From contig JAWKWB010000004.1 of the NCBI GenBank assembly GCA_041397775.1, positions 310,001 to 374,000 of the forward strand: a stretch of 64,000 nucleotides of DNA, read 5' to 3'. Below the pieces are notes generated by a model. That model saw only the letters and a program-made list of their open reading frames with translations. It ran no database searches and had not been told where the DNA came from. This document shows, piece by piece, positions 44,704-54,533 of the stretch (positions within the stretch are counted from its first letter, which is position 1; each line of letters starts with the position of its first letter). Origin of the DNA: Ga0077555 sp041397775 (lineage in GTDB: Bacteria > Pseudomonadota > Alphaproteobacteria > Rhizobiales > Hyphomicrobiaceae). The position numbers and the translations under genes are program-made.

Positions 44704-45879
44704 ATGCAACGCAGCGAGACGCGCATTCTCACGACCCATGTCGGCAGCCTGCCGCGTCCGGCCGATCTGACGCGGCTTTATGCCTTGCGGGCGCGCGGCC
44801 AGTCCGTGGACGAGGCGGTCATCAAGGACGTCGGCGCCAAGGCGGTGCCGTGGGTGGTCGCCCGGCAGATCGAGGCGGGCCTCGACGTGATCAACAACGG
44901 CGAGCAGCAGCGCGAGTCGTTCGTTCTCTATCTGCGGCACCGGCTGACCGGCATCGGCGGAGAAGGTTCGCGGCTGCCGTGGGCCGACGTCGAGGCCTAT
45001 CCAAAGTACAAGGAGAACCTGGCGCGGCAGGCGGCGGCGCGCGGGGAGGCGGTGTCGAACCGCGATCAGCTCCCGAAGTGCATCGGCGCGGTCGCCTACA
45101 AGGGCGAAGCCGAACTCGATGCGGAATGCAGCGACTTCCAGGCGGCGCTGAAGGGGGCGGCGGGTCGGTACGTCGAGCCCTTCTTCACCGCACCGTCGCC
45201 GGGCATCCTCGCCACGATCGTCCAGAACGAACACTACGACACGTTCGACGCCTACATCGACGCCATCGGCCGGGCGCTACGCACGGAATACCAGCGCATC
45301 GTCGGCGAAGGCTTCGTGCTGCAACTCGACTGCCCGGACCTGGCGCTCGAGCGGCACGGGCTGTTCCAGGCCAAGCCGCTGTCGGAGTTCCAGGCGTTCG
45401 TCGAGAAGGTGATCGGCACCATCAACACGGCCATTGCCGGGCTTCCGCGCGACCGTATCCGGCTGCACGTGTGCTGGGGTAACTACGAGGCGCCACACGA
45501 CCGCGACGTTCCGCTCGCCGACATCTGGCCGATCATCAAGCAGGCGAACGTGGGCGGGTTCGTGCTGCCGTTCGCCAATCCACGGCACGCGCACGAGGTG
45601 GGCGTGATCGCGCGCTCGCCGATGGCCGACGACCAGATCCTGGCCGCCGGCGTCATCGATACGCTGACGAATTTCGTCGAGCATCCCGAGGTCGTGGCGG
45701 AGCGGCTGGAGCGTGTGGTGGGCGCGGTCGGCGACCCACGGCGCGTGATGGCGGCGACGGATTGCGGTTTCGATACGTCGGCGGGCATGGGCCGGGTGGC
45801 CGAGGATGTCGTGTGGGCCAAGCTCGGGAGCATGGCGCAAGGCGCTGCCATCGCTTCGGGCCGGGTGTTCAAGTCGTAA
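44704..45879 (+). CDS. Cobalamin-independent methionine synthase II family (MetE-like) protein
   Basis: 391 residues of TIM-barrel type related to the C-terminal half of MetE. Substrate/zinc features: THVGSLPRP near the N-terminus, GLDVINNGEQQRESF, LQLDCPDLALE, LHVCWGNYEAPHDRDV (His, Cys) and ATDCGFDT with a late Cys. These members lack the MetE N-terminal barrel and often use methyl donors other than methyl-folate; some are linked to carbon-sulfur or vinyl metabolism. The ATG at 44704 matches the family start MQRSETRILTTHVGS. The nearby ahcY makes a methyl-cycle role possible, but the donor is unknown. Confidence 0.82.
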   Translation: MQRSETRILTTHVGSLPRPADLTRLYALRARGQSVDEAVIKDVGAKAVPWVVARQIEAGLDVINNGEQQRESFVLYLRHRLTGIGGEGSRLPWADVEAYPKYKENLARQAAARGEAVSNRDQLPKCIGAVAYKGEAELDAECSDFQAALKGAAGRYVEPFFTAPSPGILATIVQNEHYDTFDAYIDAIGRALRTEYQRIVGEGFVLQLDCPDLALERHGLFQAKPLSEFQAFVEKVIGTINTAIAGLPRDRIRLHVCWGNYEAPHDRDVPLADIWPIIKQANVGGFVLPFANPRHAHEVGVIARSPMADDQILAAGVIDTLTNFVEHPEVVAERLERVVGAVGDPRRVMAATDCGFDTSAGMGRVAEDVVWAKLGSMAQGAAIASGRVFKS

Positions 45880-45901
45880 TCGGAAGCGAGGGGCGAGGCC
45901 C

Positions 45902-46111
45902 ATGTGCTGGTTGTGCGCGATCCGTTCGCGGCAGATCGAGGCTCGGGACGATGCGGCTGCAGCGGAAACGACTGCTTCAGTGCATGCTGCGCCCGCCTCC
46001 GACAGAAAGCCTATTGCGAGCGGGGCCCTTGGAATGCTGAAAGAGGGGTATGAAGATCGCGCCGCGCCAGCCCAAGGCAGCGGCCACGCCAGGGATGTGG
46101 AGGAAACATGA
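45902..46111 (+). CDS. Small hypothetical protein with N-terminal CxxC
   Basis: A 69-residue open frame begins MCWLCAIRSRQIEARDD; the ATG has GAGGGGCGAGG directly upstream and the TGA overlaps the prpE ATG (ATGA). The two Cys at positions 2 and 5 are the only metal-like feature; the rest is Ala/Glu-rich and hydrophilic. The ribosome-binding site and stop-start overlap favour a real, translationally coupled gene. It could instead be a non-functional frame in the 228-base gap. I do not recognise a family. Confidence 0.45.
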   Translation: MCWLCAIRSRQIEARDDAAAAETTASVHAAPASDRKPIASGALGMLKEGYEDRAAPAQGSGHARDVEET

Positions 46112-48033
46112 GCCGCTATCGCGACATCTATGCCGCCTGGAAGGCAGATCCGGAAAGCTTCTGGGGCGAGGCCGCTCGGGACATCGACTGGATCAAGCCC
46201 TGGGACCGTGTGTTCGATGCCAATGCGGGCGAGTACGGCCGCTGGTTCGTGGGGGCGCAGTGCAATACGGCCTACAACTGCCTGGACCGGCACGTGCGCG
46301 ATGGCCGGGGCGACCAGAAGGCGCTCATCTACGACAGCCCCGTCACGAATACGGTGCGCTCCTACACGTATTCCGAGCTGACCCACGAGGTCGCCACCCT
46401 CGGCGGCATCCTGCAGGACAAGGGCGTCAAGGTCGGCGACCGGGTCATCATCTACATGCCGATGATCGCCGAGGCCGTCATTGCCATGCTGGCCTGTGCG
46501 CGGATCGGTGCCGTGCACTCGGTCGTGTTCGGCGGCTTCGCATCGAGCGAGCTTGCCACGCGCATCAACGACTCCAAGCCGGTCGCGATCCTCACGGCGA
46601 GCTGCGGCATCGAGACGGCCCGCGTCATTGCCTACAAGCCGCTGCTCGACAAGGCGATCGAGCTGTCCGAGCACAAGCCGTCCGTCTGCCTCATCAAGCA
46701 GCGGCCGCAGGCGGTGGCGACCTTGATCGCCGGCCGTGACTACGACTGGGACGGCGAGATGAAGAGCGCGTCGGCGCGTGGGCGCACGGCCGACTGCGTT
46801 GCCGTGGCGGCGACCGATCCGCTTTACATCCTCTACACGTCGGGCACCACGGGTGCGCCCAAGGGCGTCGTGCGCGACAACGGCGGCCACATGGTGGCGC
46901 TGAAGTGGACGATGAAGAACCACTACGGCATCGAACCGGGTGAAGTCTTCTGGGCGGCGTCTGACGTGGGTTGGGTCGTCGGTCACAGCTACATCTGCTA
47001 TGCGCCGCTGCTGCATGGGGCGACGACGATCCTCTACGAGGGCAAGCCCGTGGGCACGCCGGATGCCGGTGCGTTCTGGCGGGTGATCGCGGACCACAAG
47101 GTGGCCGCCATGTTCACGGCGCCGACCGCCTTCCGCGCGATCAAGAAGGAGGATCCGCAGGGCGAGCTGATCAAGACGTACGATCTCAGCGCCTTCCGCA
47201 CGCTGTTCCTGGCCGGCGAACGGGCCGATCCCGAGACGATCAAGTGGGCGGAAGCGAAGCTCGCCGTGCCGGTGCTCGATCACTGGTGGCAGACGGAAAC
47301 CGGCTGGCCGATCGCGGGCAATCCCGTGGGGCTCGGCACGCTGCCCGTGAAGTATGGCTCTCCGTCCGTGCCGATGCCCGGCTACGACCTGCAATGCCTC
47401 GACGAGAAGGGGCATCCGGTGGCGGCCGGCCAGACCGGGACCCTGGCGATCAAGCTGCCGATGCCGCCCTCGTGCCTGCCGACGCTGTGGAACAACAACG
47501 AGCGCTTCCGCAAGAGCTACCTGTCCGACTTCCCCGGCTACTACACGACATCGGACGCCGGCTACATCGACGAGGACGGCTATGTCTTCGTCATGGCGCG
47601 GACCGACGACGTCATCAACGTGGCCGGCCACCGCTTGTCGACCGGGCAGATGGAGGAGGTCATCGCCAAGCACAAGGACGTGGGCGAATGCGCCGTCGTT
47701 GGCGTCGCCGACGACCTCAAGGGGCAGTTGCCCGCAGGGTTCGTCGTTCTGAATGCCGGCGTCAACCGCGATACGTCGGAGATCGAGGCGGAGATCGTCA
47801 AACTCGTGCGTGACGAGATCGGCCCGGTCGCGGCATTGAAGCAGGTGATGACCGTGCAGCGGCTGCCCAAGACGCGATCGGGCAAGATCCTGCGCGGAAC
47901 GATGCGGGCGATCGCCGATGGCGAGGCGTGGCGCATGCCCGCGACGATCGACGACCCCGTGATCCTCGACGAGATCACGGCAGCGATGAAATCGCGCGGC
48001 ATGGCCGACAAGGCGAAGCCGCCGACGGCTTGA
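46108..48033 (+). CDS. prpE: Propionyl-CoA synthetase (PrpE-type acyl-CoA synthetase)
   Basis: 641 residues of the AMP-forming acyl-CoA synthetase family. Signature YTSGTTGAPKGVVRD, FWAASDVGWVVGHSY, the WWQTETGWPI substrate-site motif and the catalytic C-terminal Lys in KTRSGKILRG are intact. The N-terminus YRDIYAAWKADPESFW fits PrpE more closely than Acs, and the length matches PrpE. It activates propionate or short acids to acyl-CoA in two steps via acyl-AMP. It is coupled to a small CxxC frame upstream. No prpBC genes are in the window. Confidence 0.9.
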   Translation: MSRYRDIYAAWKADPESFWGEAARDIDWIKPWDRVFDANAGEYGRWFVGAQCNTAYNCLDRHVRDGRGDQKALIYDSPVTNTVRSYTYSELTHEVATLGGILQDKGVKVGDRVIIYMPMIAEAVIAMLACARIGAVHSVVFGGFASSELATRINDSKPVAILTASCGIETARVIAYKPLLDKAIELSEHKPSVCLIKQRPQAVATLIAGRDYDWDGEMKSASARGRTADCVAVAATDPLYILYTSGTTGAPKGVVRDNGGHMVALKWTMKNHYGIEPGEVFWAASDVGWVVGHSYICYAPLLHGATTILYEGKPVGTPDAGAFWRVIADHKVAAMFTAPTAFRAIKKEDPQGELIKTYDLSAFRTLFLAGERADPETIKWAEAKLAVPVLDHWWQTETGWPIAGNPVGLGTLPVKYGSPSVPMPGYDLQCLDEKGHPVAAGQTGTLAIKLPMPPSCLPTLWNNNERFRKSYLSDFPGYYTTSDAGYIDEDGYVFVMARTDDVINVAGHRLSTGQMEEVIAKHKDVGECAVVGVADDLKGQLPAGFVVLNAGVNRDTSEIEAEIVKLVRDEIGPVAALKQVMTVQRLPKTRSGKILRGTMRAIADGEAWRMPATIDDPVILDEITAAMKSRGMADKAKPPTA

Positions 48034-48250
48034 GGCCGTTCGGGAGCGGAACCGTATCGGCGAGGCGGGCGGATGGCTCGGCTCGCCGATCGTCGTTCGG
48101 GCCGACCGCCCGGTGCTCGGCGTGCCGGCACAGGGGCGCCGGCCGTCTCGTGACACGTTTCAACGCGCCCTTAACCTTGCCTTCAGCAAACCTCAAGACT
48201 TGACGGCTACCGTCCGCCTCTGACCGGCGAGTATCGGAGGGGTAGACGTA

Positions 48251-50560
48251 ATGGATGCAGTCGTAACAAGCGGCGATCTTGCTGCGGGCTCGGGCAAAGA
48301 ACGGACATCGTCGGGCCTTCTGTGGCTGTTTTCGGCGACGCTGTTCCTTTCGGCCCTGCTGCTGTTTTCCGTGCAGCCGATGTTCGCCAAGCTGGTGCTG
48401 CCCAAGCTCGGCGGTTCGCCCTCCGTGTGGGCGGTGTCGATGTGCTTCTTCCAGGTCGTGCTGCTGGGCGGGTACTGCTACGCGCACGCCGTGAACCGCT
48501 ACGTGTCGGGCCGGCATGCGCCGATGCTGCACGTGGGGCTGCTTTCGCTCGCCGCGCTGACACTGCCGATCGGCCTCGTCGCTGGCTGGTCGGAGCCGCC
48601 GGCGGGTGATGCCTATCTCTGGCTCATCGGTGCGCTGGCGCTGGGCGTGGGTCTGCCGTTCTTCGCGGTTTCGGCGAATGCGCCGTTGCTGCAGGCGTGG
48701 TTCGCGCGCACGGGCCACCCGCACGCCAACGATCCCTATTTCCTCTACGGCGCCTCGAACCTCGGCAGCCTGATCGCACTCCTGGGCTACCCCTTCCTGC
48801 TCGAGCCGGCCGCTGGCCTGGTCACGCAAGGCCGGGTGTGGGCCGCGGGCTTCGTTGCGCTGGCGCTGGCCATCGCCGTGTGCGGGGCCGTCATGGTGTC
48901 GCGTCAGAATGCGGCTTCGCAAGAAGCGCCCTCGGCGGCACCGGCTCATGGCGTTTCGGCAAAACCGACGACGGCGCAGCGCTTGTCCTGGATCGGCCTG
49001 GCGGCGGTTCCCTCCGGTCTCCTCGTCGCCTTCTCGAGCTACGTGACGACCGATATCGCTTCCGCGCCGTTCCTCTGGGTGATCCCGCTCGCCATCTTCC
49101 TGCTCACCTTCATCCTGGTGTTCAAGGAAACCCCGCTCATTCGCCACGACTGGCTGCTCGCCGTGCAGCCCGTGCTGGTGGCGGTGGTGCTGTTCGGGCT
49201 GTCGGAGCCCGGTGACAAGGGTTGGATGCTGGCCGCGGTCGCCGGGACGGCAGCGTTCTTCGTGACGACGATGGTCGCGCACCGCGAGCTTTTCGAGCGG
49301 CGTCCGGCAGCGGAGCATCTGACCGAGTTCTACCTGCTGATGTCGCTGGGCGGGGCGCTGGGCGGCATGTTCGCGGCACTGCTGGCGCCCAAGCTCTTCA
49401 ACGTGATCTGGGAATTCCCGCTGCTGCTGCTGCTCGGCATGGCCTGTCGTCCGGGCGTTTTCACGGCGAAACTCGACCGGCCGGACTGGTTGCGGCTGGC
49501 GGCATTGGTGGGTGTCGGCCTGGTGGTGATCGCCGGCCTCGGCGTGACGCTGTCGCAAGGCACGATCATGACGGCCAAGCTGCCGCGCACGTTGCTGGTG
49601 ATGCTGCTGGGCCTCGCCTCCGTGCTGGCGATGCGCATGCCGGTGCAACAGTTCGCGTATGCGATCCTGATGGGCGCGGCGATCTACTGCCTGCCGTCGG
49701 CGATGAACCGCGGCGACGCCGAGCGCAGCTTCTTCGGCGTGCACCGCGTGGCGCAGTCGCTCGACCGGCAGATGCAGGTCCTGTGGCATGGCACCACGAT
49801 CCACGGTGCGCAACGGCTCGTGGATGCGCAGGGCAAGGCTGTCGCCGAGCCCCTGCCGGCGACGTACTACTATCCCGAAGGCCCAATGGCGCGCGGTGTC
49901 GACGTGGCGCGTGCGGCCGTCGGCAAGGCCAACGGCGGCCTCTCCGTCGGTATCGTGGGCCTGGGTGCGGGATCGATGGCGTGTTACTCGCGCGACAACG
50001 AGACCTGGCGCTATTTCGAGATCGATCCGGTGGTGGTGAAGATCGCCAGCGATCCCTCGCGGTTCACGTTCCTGTCGCGGTGCCAGGGCAAGGGAAAGAT
50101 CGTGGTCGGGGATGCGCGCCTGACGCTGGTGAAGGAACCCACGGCGGGCTTCGACTACCTGATCGTCGATGCCTTCTCGTCGGACTCGGTGCCCGTGCAT
50201 CTGATGACCGTCGAGGCCTTGCAGCTCTATCTGGAGAAGCTGTCGCCGAACGGCATCCTGGCGCTACACGTCTCCAACCGGCATCTCGATCTCGTCGACG
50301 TGCTGGGTGCGGCCGTGGCCAGGCTCCCGGGCGTGAAGGCGGTGCTGACGGAAGATCGTGTGCGGAGCTTGACGTTCGACAAGGCAGGAAGCCGCGTCGT
50401 GTTCCTGACGCGCTCGGATGCATCGATGGCGGAGATCGAGAAGCTGCCTTATGCACGGGAGATGCCGGCGCCGACACTGGCCGCGTGGACCGACGACTAT
50501 TCAGACGTGTTGGGGGCCATCTTCAAGCAGTACCGCGCGGAAGCCGCAGCCAAGAAGTAG
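48251..50560 (+). CDS. Membrane-fused spermidine synthase-like protein
   Basis: 769 residues. The first ~500 comprise about twelve hydrophobic helices (FSATLFLSALLLFSVQPMFA...), and the last ~230 a Rossmann methyltransferase-like domain: VGIVGLGAGSMACYS, YFEIDPVVVKIA, VVGDARLTL and FDYLIVDAFSSDSVPVHLMT, as in the aminopropyltransferase family. Proteins of this shape are called fused MFS/spermidine synthase. The aminopropyl-acceptor residues were not all found, so polyamine synthesis is unproven. It is not next to other polyamine genes and ends with a strong terminator. Confidence 0.82.
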   Translation: MDAVVTSGDLAAGSGKERTSSGLLWLFSATLFLSALLLFSVQPMFAKLVLPKLGGSPSVWAVSMCFFQVVLLGGYCYAHAVNRYVSGRHAPMLHVGLLSLAALTLPIGLVAGWSEPPAGDAYLWLIGALALGVGLPFFAVSANAPLLQAWFARTGHPHANDPYFLYGASNLGSLIALLGYPFLLEPAAGLVTQGRVWAAGFVALALAIAVCGAVMVSRQNAASQEAPSAAPAHGVSAKPTTAQRLSWIGLAAVPSGLLVAFSSYVTTDIASAPFLWVIPLAIFLLTFILVFKETPLIRHDWLLAVQPVLVAVVLFGLSEPGDKGWMLAAVAGTAAFFVTTMVAHRELFERRPAAEHLTEFYLLMSLGGALGGMFAALLAPKLFNVIWEFPLLLLLGMACRPGVFTAKLDRPDWLRLAALVGVGLVVIAGLGVTLSQGTIMTAKLPRTLLVMLLGLASVLAMRMPVQQFAYAILMGAAIYCLPSAMNRGDAERSFFGVHRVAQSLDRQMQVLWHGTTIHGAQRLVDAQGKAVAEPLPATYYYPEGPMARGVDVARAAVGKANGGLSVGIVGLGAGSMACYSRDNETWRYFEIDPVVVKIASDPSRFTFLSRCQGKGKIVVGDARLTLVKEPTAGFDYLIVDAFSSDSVPVHLMTVEALQLYLEKLSPNGILALHVSNRHLDLVDVLGAAVARLPGVKAVLTEDRVRSLTFDKAGSRVVFLTRSDASMAEIEKLPYAREMPAPTLAAWTDDYSDVLGAIFKQYRAEAAAKK

Positions 50561-50584
50561 CCGTCTTCCCACACCAAGACACGA

Positions 50585-50614
50585 ACGGCGGCCCCGCAGG
50601 GCCGCCGTCTTTAT
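50585..50614. terminator. Intrinsic terminator between the spermidine-synthase-like gene and the oxidoreductase
   Basis: ACGGCGGCCC and GGGCCGCCGT form a perfect 10-base stem with loop CGCA (50585-50608), followed by CTTTATTT. It lies 25 bases after the rightward gene and 29 bases from the end of the converging oxidoreductase gene. Confidence 0.88.
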
Positions 50615-50636
50615 TTCGGGTGAAGGCCTGGAACCG

Positions 50637-53600
50637 TTATTCGGCGGCCTTCAGCGTCGAGGCAGGCTTGGGATCGCGCAGCATGGCGATCAAGGCCTCG
50701 TGCTTCTTCATGGCCTTGCCGTAGTTGGCCTGCTTGACGTGGCCGAAGCCCTTGATGTCCTCGGGCAGGGCAGCCAGCGCCATCGCGGTGCGATGGGTTT
50801 CGGGAGACAGGCGGCGCTCGATTTCCGAAAGCGTCGCCTCGTAGTCGGCGATCATCTGGCGCTCGAGCCGGCGCTCGGCGGTGTAGCCGAAGATATCCAG
50901 CTTGCTGCCGCGGAGAGACTTGCCCTTGGCGAGCAGGCGGAAGACCGGCAGCATCCACTTGCCGAAGCTCATCTTGCGGGGATGGCCCGTGACCTTGTCG
51001 CGGTACCAGCCGGTCAGGAGCGGCGGCGACAAGTGGAACTCCAGCTCGAGGTTGCCGTCGAAGTTCTCCTTCAGCGCCGTCTCGAAGCGGCCGTCGGTGT
51101 ACAGGCGCGCGACCTCGTACTCGTCCTTGTAGGAGAGCAGCTTGTAGTAGCCGCGCGCGACGGCCTCGGCGAGACCCGTGCGGCCCGGCGTGCGCTCCGC
51201 TTCCAGCTTGGCGACGCGCTCGATCTGGTCCTTGAAGCGGCGTGCGAGGCTTGCGTCCTGGTAGCCCTCGAGCTGGCTGGAACGCAGTGAAACGATCTCG
51301 TCGAGCGTCGGCGCGGCCTTGGGCGTCGCGGGCGTGACGATGAGCTCGAGCGCGGTTGCGTCGTGGGCTGCCAGTCGACCGAAACGGAAGGCGTTGCGGT
51401 TCATCTCGATGGCGGCGCCGTTGAGCTCGATGGCCTGCTCGATGGACGCGGCCGAAACCGGCACGGAGCCCAGCTGATAGGCATAGCCCAGCATGAACAT
51501 GTTGGAGCCGATGGAATCCGCGAAGAGCTTCACCGCGTACTCGTGCGCGTCGATGGCGGCGAGGTGGCCGTTGCGCACGCGCTCCTCGATGGCGCGCTTG
51601 AGGTCGCCGGCCGGCAGGCGCAGGTCGGGCTGGCGGGCGAAGTCGGCCACCGGCATCTCGTGGGTGGAGAGAATGACCGTGGTGTGATCGGGGCGCACGG
51701 TCTCCAGCACCTTGTTGGAGGCGGTGACGACGAGGTCGCAGCCGATGATGAGGTCGCTCGAGGAAGTGCCGGCGCGGATGGCGTGGATCTCGTCGGAAGT
51801 GCGCGCCACCTTCATGTGGCAGGCGACGGCGCCGCCCTTCTGCGCGAGCCCGGTCATGTCGATGGCGCCGAAGCCCTTGCCGTCGAGATAGGCGGCTTGC
51901 CCCAGCACGGCCGAGATGGTCACCACGCCGGTACCGCCAACGCCGGTCACGAGCATGGTGTAGGGCTTGTCGAGCCCGGGCAGCCGGGGCTCGGGCAGGC
52001 TCGTCAGCATGCTCGCGATATTGCCCTGTGTCGCCAGCCCTTGCCGGCGGCGCGGAACGGCGCCGTGTACGGTGACGAAGCTCGGGCAGAAGCCGTTGAT
52101 GCAGGAGAAGTCCTTGTTGCACGTGGACTGGTCGATGGCGCGCTTGACGCCAAGCTCGGTCTCCAGCGGCACGATGGCGACGCAGTTCGATTTCTGGCCG
52201 CAGTCGCCACACCCTTCGCAGACCGCCGGGTTGATGAAGGCGCGCTTCACGGGATCGGGGAAGGTGCCGCGCTTGCGGCGGCGGCGCTTCTCGGCGGCGC
52301 AGGTCTGGTCGTAGATGAGCACGGTGACGCCGTCGATCTTGGAGAGATCCATCTGCACCGCCTGCAGGTCGCGGCGATGGTGGACCGTGACGCCGCCCGG
52401 CAAGGCGATGGTCTTGTAGCGCTCGGGCTGGTCGGTGACGACGACGGCCTTCTTGACGCCCTCGCCCAGCACTTGCGCGGCGATCTGGGAGACCGTCGTG
52501 CCGCCGTCGAGGGACTGGCCGCCGGTCATGGCGACCGCATCGTTGTAAAGGATCTTGTAGGTGACGTTGACGCCCGAGGCGACCGAGGCACGCACGGCGA
52601 GGCTGCCGGAGTGCAGGTAGGTGCCGTCGCCCAGGTTCTGGAAGATGTGGCGGCGGGTGGAGAACGGTGCCTCACCCACCCAGTTGGCGCCCTCGCCACC
52701 CATCTGAGTCCAGCCTTCCGTGGAGCGGTCCATCCACTGGGCCATGTAGTGGCAGCCAATGCCGGCGTAGGCACGCGCGCCTTCGGGGACGACGGTGGAG
52801 GAGTTGTGCGGGCAGCCTGGGCAGAAGTAGGGAATGCGGGTGGCCGATTCCGGCGAGGCGGGCTTGTTGCCCTTGAGGGCCTTGAGGGCCGAAACGCGGG
52901 CCTTGAGATCCTCGCCGCCCTTGTCGCAGCGGATCAGGCGCTCGCCGACCTCGATGGCGATGTGCGTGGGCTCGAGCGCGCCCTTGGCCGGGAAAAGGAT
53001 GCGCTCGAGGCTGCCGCTCTCGTCGCGCTTGCCGATGACGACGGGGCGTTCGGGGAGCTGATAGAGGATATCCTTGATCTGCGGCTCGATGAGGGCGCGC
53101 TTCTCCTCGACGACGATGAGGAGGTCGAGCCCCTTGGCAAAGCGCACGATGCCTTCGGGCTCCAGCGGCCAGGCCATGCCGACCTTGTAGAGGCTGAGCC
53201 CGATCTCGTTCGCCTTGACCTCGTCGATGCCGAGCTCGTCGAGGGCGGCGCGCACGTCGAGGTAGCTCTTGCCCGTCGAGACGATGCCGATGCGCGGGGA
53301 CGCGCCGCCGCTCATGACGACGCGGTCCAGCTTGTTGGCGCGCGCGAAGGCGAGGACGGCGGGGATCTTGTAGTCGTGGAGACGGGCTTCCTTGTCGAGC
53401 GCCTGATCGTTGACGCGGATCTGCACGGCGCCATCGGGCAGCGTGAAATCCTCCGGCATCTTGACGGCGACGCGATCGATGCGCCCGTCGACGGTGGCGG
53501 TCGATTCGAAGTTGTCCTTCACGCATTTGACGCCGACCCAGACGCCGGCGTAGCGCGACAGCGCAAAGCCCAGGATGCCGAGGTCCAGGATCTCCTGCAC

Positions 53601-54125
53601 GCCGGCAGGATTGAGGACGGGCATCATGGCGTCGACCATCGCGAACTCGGACTGGTGTGCGGAGGTCGAGCTTTCGCAGGTGTGGTCGTCGCCGAGCAGT
53701 GCCAGGACGCCACCGTTCCTGGATGTGCCGGCGTGGTTGCCGTGGCGGAAGACGTCGCCGGTGCGATCGACGCCGGGGCCCTTGCCGTACCAGACGCCGA
53801 AGACGCCGTCGTACTTGCCGTCGCCGCGCAATTCGGCCTGCTGCGCGCCCCATAGCGCCGTGGCCGCCAGATCCTCGTTGAGGCCCGTATTGAAGACGAT
53901 GTTGTTCTTCTGGAGAATCTTGCGTGAGCGCAGCATCGCCCCTTCGAGGCCGGCGATCGGCGAACCGCGGTAGCCGGTGACGTAGCCGGCCGTGTTCAAG
54001 CCCGCTTGCCTGTCGCGCTCGTGCTGCATCAGCATGAGGCGGACGATCGCCTGGGAACCGTTGAGGATCTGATGGGACTGTTCGAGATCGAACTTGTCGT
54101 CGAGGCTCGGGCTGCTTTTGGCCAT
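50637..54125 (-). CDS. Indolepyruvate ferredoxin oxidoreductase family protein (fused IorA/IorB type)
   Basis: 1162 residues. The N-terminal pyruvate-oxidoreductase-like region contains GYRGSPIAGLEGAM, and TPP-binding sequences follow at GIGCHYMAQW and KILYNDAVAMTGG. A middle cysteine-rich segment (CEGCGDCGQKSNC, CNKDFSCINGFCP) marks iron-sulfur clusters. The C-terminal gamma-type domain begins TGVGGTGVVTISAVLGQAA. Such fused proteins decarboxylate aryl- or branched 2-keto acids to acyl-CoA with reduction of ferredoxin or another acceptor. It is one polypeptide, unlike archaeal IorA/IorB. Downstream acyl-CoA genes at 56707 and 59000 fit a keto-acid degradation setting. Confidence 0.9.
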   Translation of the reverse strand: MAKSSPSLDDKFDLEQSHQILNGSQAIVRLMLMQHERDRQAGLNTAGYVTGYRGSPIAGLEGAMLRSRKILQKNNIVFNTGLNEDLAATALWGAQQAELRGDGKYDGVFGVWYGKGPGVDRTGDVFRHGNHAGTSRNGGVLALLGDDHTCESSTSAHQSEFAMVDAMMPVLNPAGVQEILDLGILGFALSRYAGVWVGVKCVKDNFESTATVDGRIDRVAVKMPEDFTLPDGAVQIRVNDQALDKEARLHDYKIPAVLAFARANKLDRVVMSGGASPRIGIVSTGKSYLDVRAALDELGIDEVKANEIGLSLYKVGMAWPLEPEGIVRFAKGLDLLIVVEEKRALIEPQIKDILYQLPERPVVIGKRDESGSLERILFPAKGALEPTHIAIEVGERLIRCDKGGEDLKARVSALKALKGNKPASPESATRIPYFCPGCPHNSSTVVPEGARAYAGIGCHYMAQWMDRSTEGWTQMGGEGANWVGEAPFSTRRHIFQNLGDGTYLHSGSLAVRASVASGVNVTYKILYNDAVAMTGGQSLDGGTTVSQIAAQVLGEGVKKAVVVTDQPERYKTIALPGGVTVHHRRDLQAVQMDLSKIDGVTVLIYDQTCAAEKRRRRKRGTFPDPVKRAFINPAVCEGCGDCGQKSNCVAIVPLETELGVKRAIDQSTCNKDFSCINGFCPSFVTVHGAVPRRRQGLATQGNIASMLTSLPEPRLPGLDKPYTMLVTGVGGTGVVTISAVLGQAAYLDGKGFGAIDMTGLAQKGGAVACHMKVARTSDEIHAIRAGTSSSDLIIGCDLVVTASNKVLETVRPDHTTVILSTHEMPVADFARQPDLRLPAGDLKRAIEERVRNGHLAAIDAHEYAVKLFADSIGSNMFMLGYAYQLGSVPVSAASIEQAIELNGAAIEMNRNAFRFGRLAAHDATALELIVTPATPKAAPTLDEIVSLRSSQLEGYQDASLARRFKDQIERVAKLEAERTPGRTGLAEAVARGYYKLLSYKDEYEVARLYTDGRFETALKENFDGNLELEFHLSPPLLTGWYRDKVTGHPRKMSFGKWMLPVFRLLAKGKSLRGSKLDIFGYTAERRLERQMIADYEATLSEIERRLSPETHRTAMALAALPEDIKGFGHVKQANYGKAMKKHEALIAMLRDPKPASTLKAAE

Positions 54126-54533
54126 GGGGCGGAGACCTCTGTGTGCGCCAGTGCTGTCACGGCAGAATCGAGATCGATCGGCCGAGACGCGACAAAGTTT
54201 CCTTTAGGTCAGCAACGCTGACGTATTAGATGCTGTCATACCAAAGTTTGGCATGCGCTGGAACCCCTGCAAGGACGAGGCCGGCCCGGCCTGGGTATTC
54301 TTCACATGAATTGCCCGTGCCGTGCGGCACACGACCGGCACGCGCTGTCGCTCTCGCATGCGCGCGGGCCTTGAGATGGCGGCTCAATCGGCCTATTGCG
54401 TCTGCCGGACGCAGGAAACTGCTGCGGGCAGCGCTGGCGCGCCGGTGCGGGCTTGGCTAAGGTTCGCGCAACATCGTCACCTCGTGCCGACGGGACGGGG
54501 GGCACCGCAGCGACGAGAGGGACGGGGCACGGC
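54126..54533. other. Divergent spacer between the oxidoreductase and pcm
   Basis: This 408-base region has no convincing gene on either strand. It holds GTCAGC-AAC-GCTGAC (54208-54222) and an 11-base palindrome CCAAAGTTTGG (54241-54251) in an AT-rich patch ~85-125 bases upstream of the oxidoreductase start, which could be operator or promoter elements. Nothing was found nearer to pcm beyond purine-rich sequence before its ATG. Confidence 0.35.
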
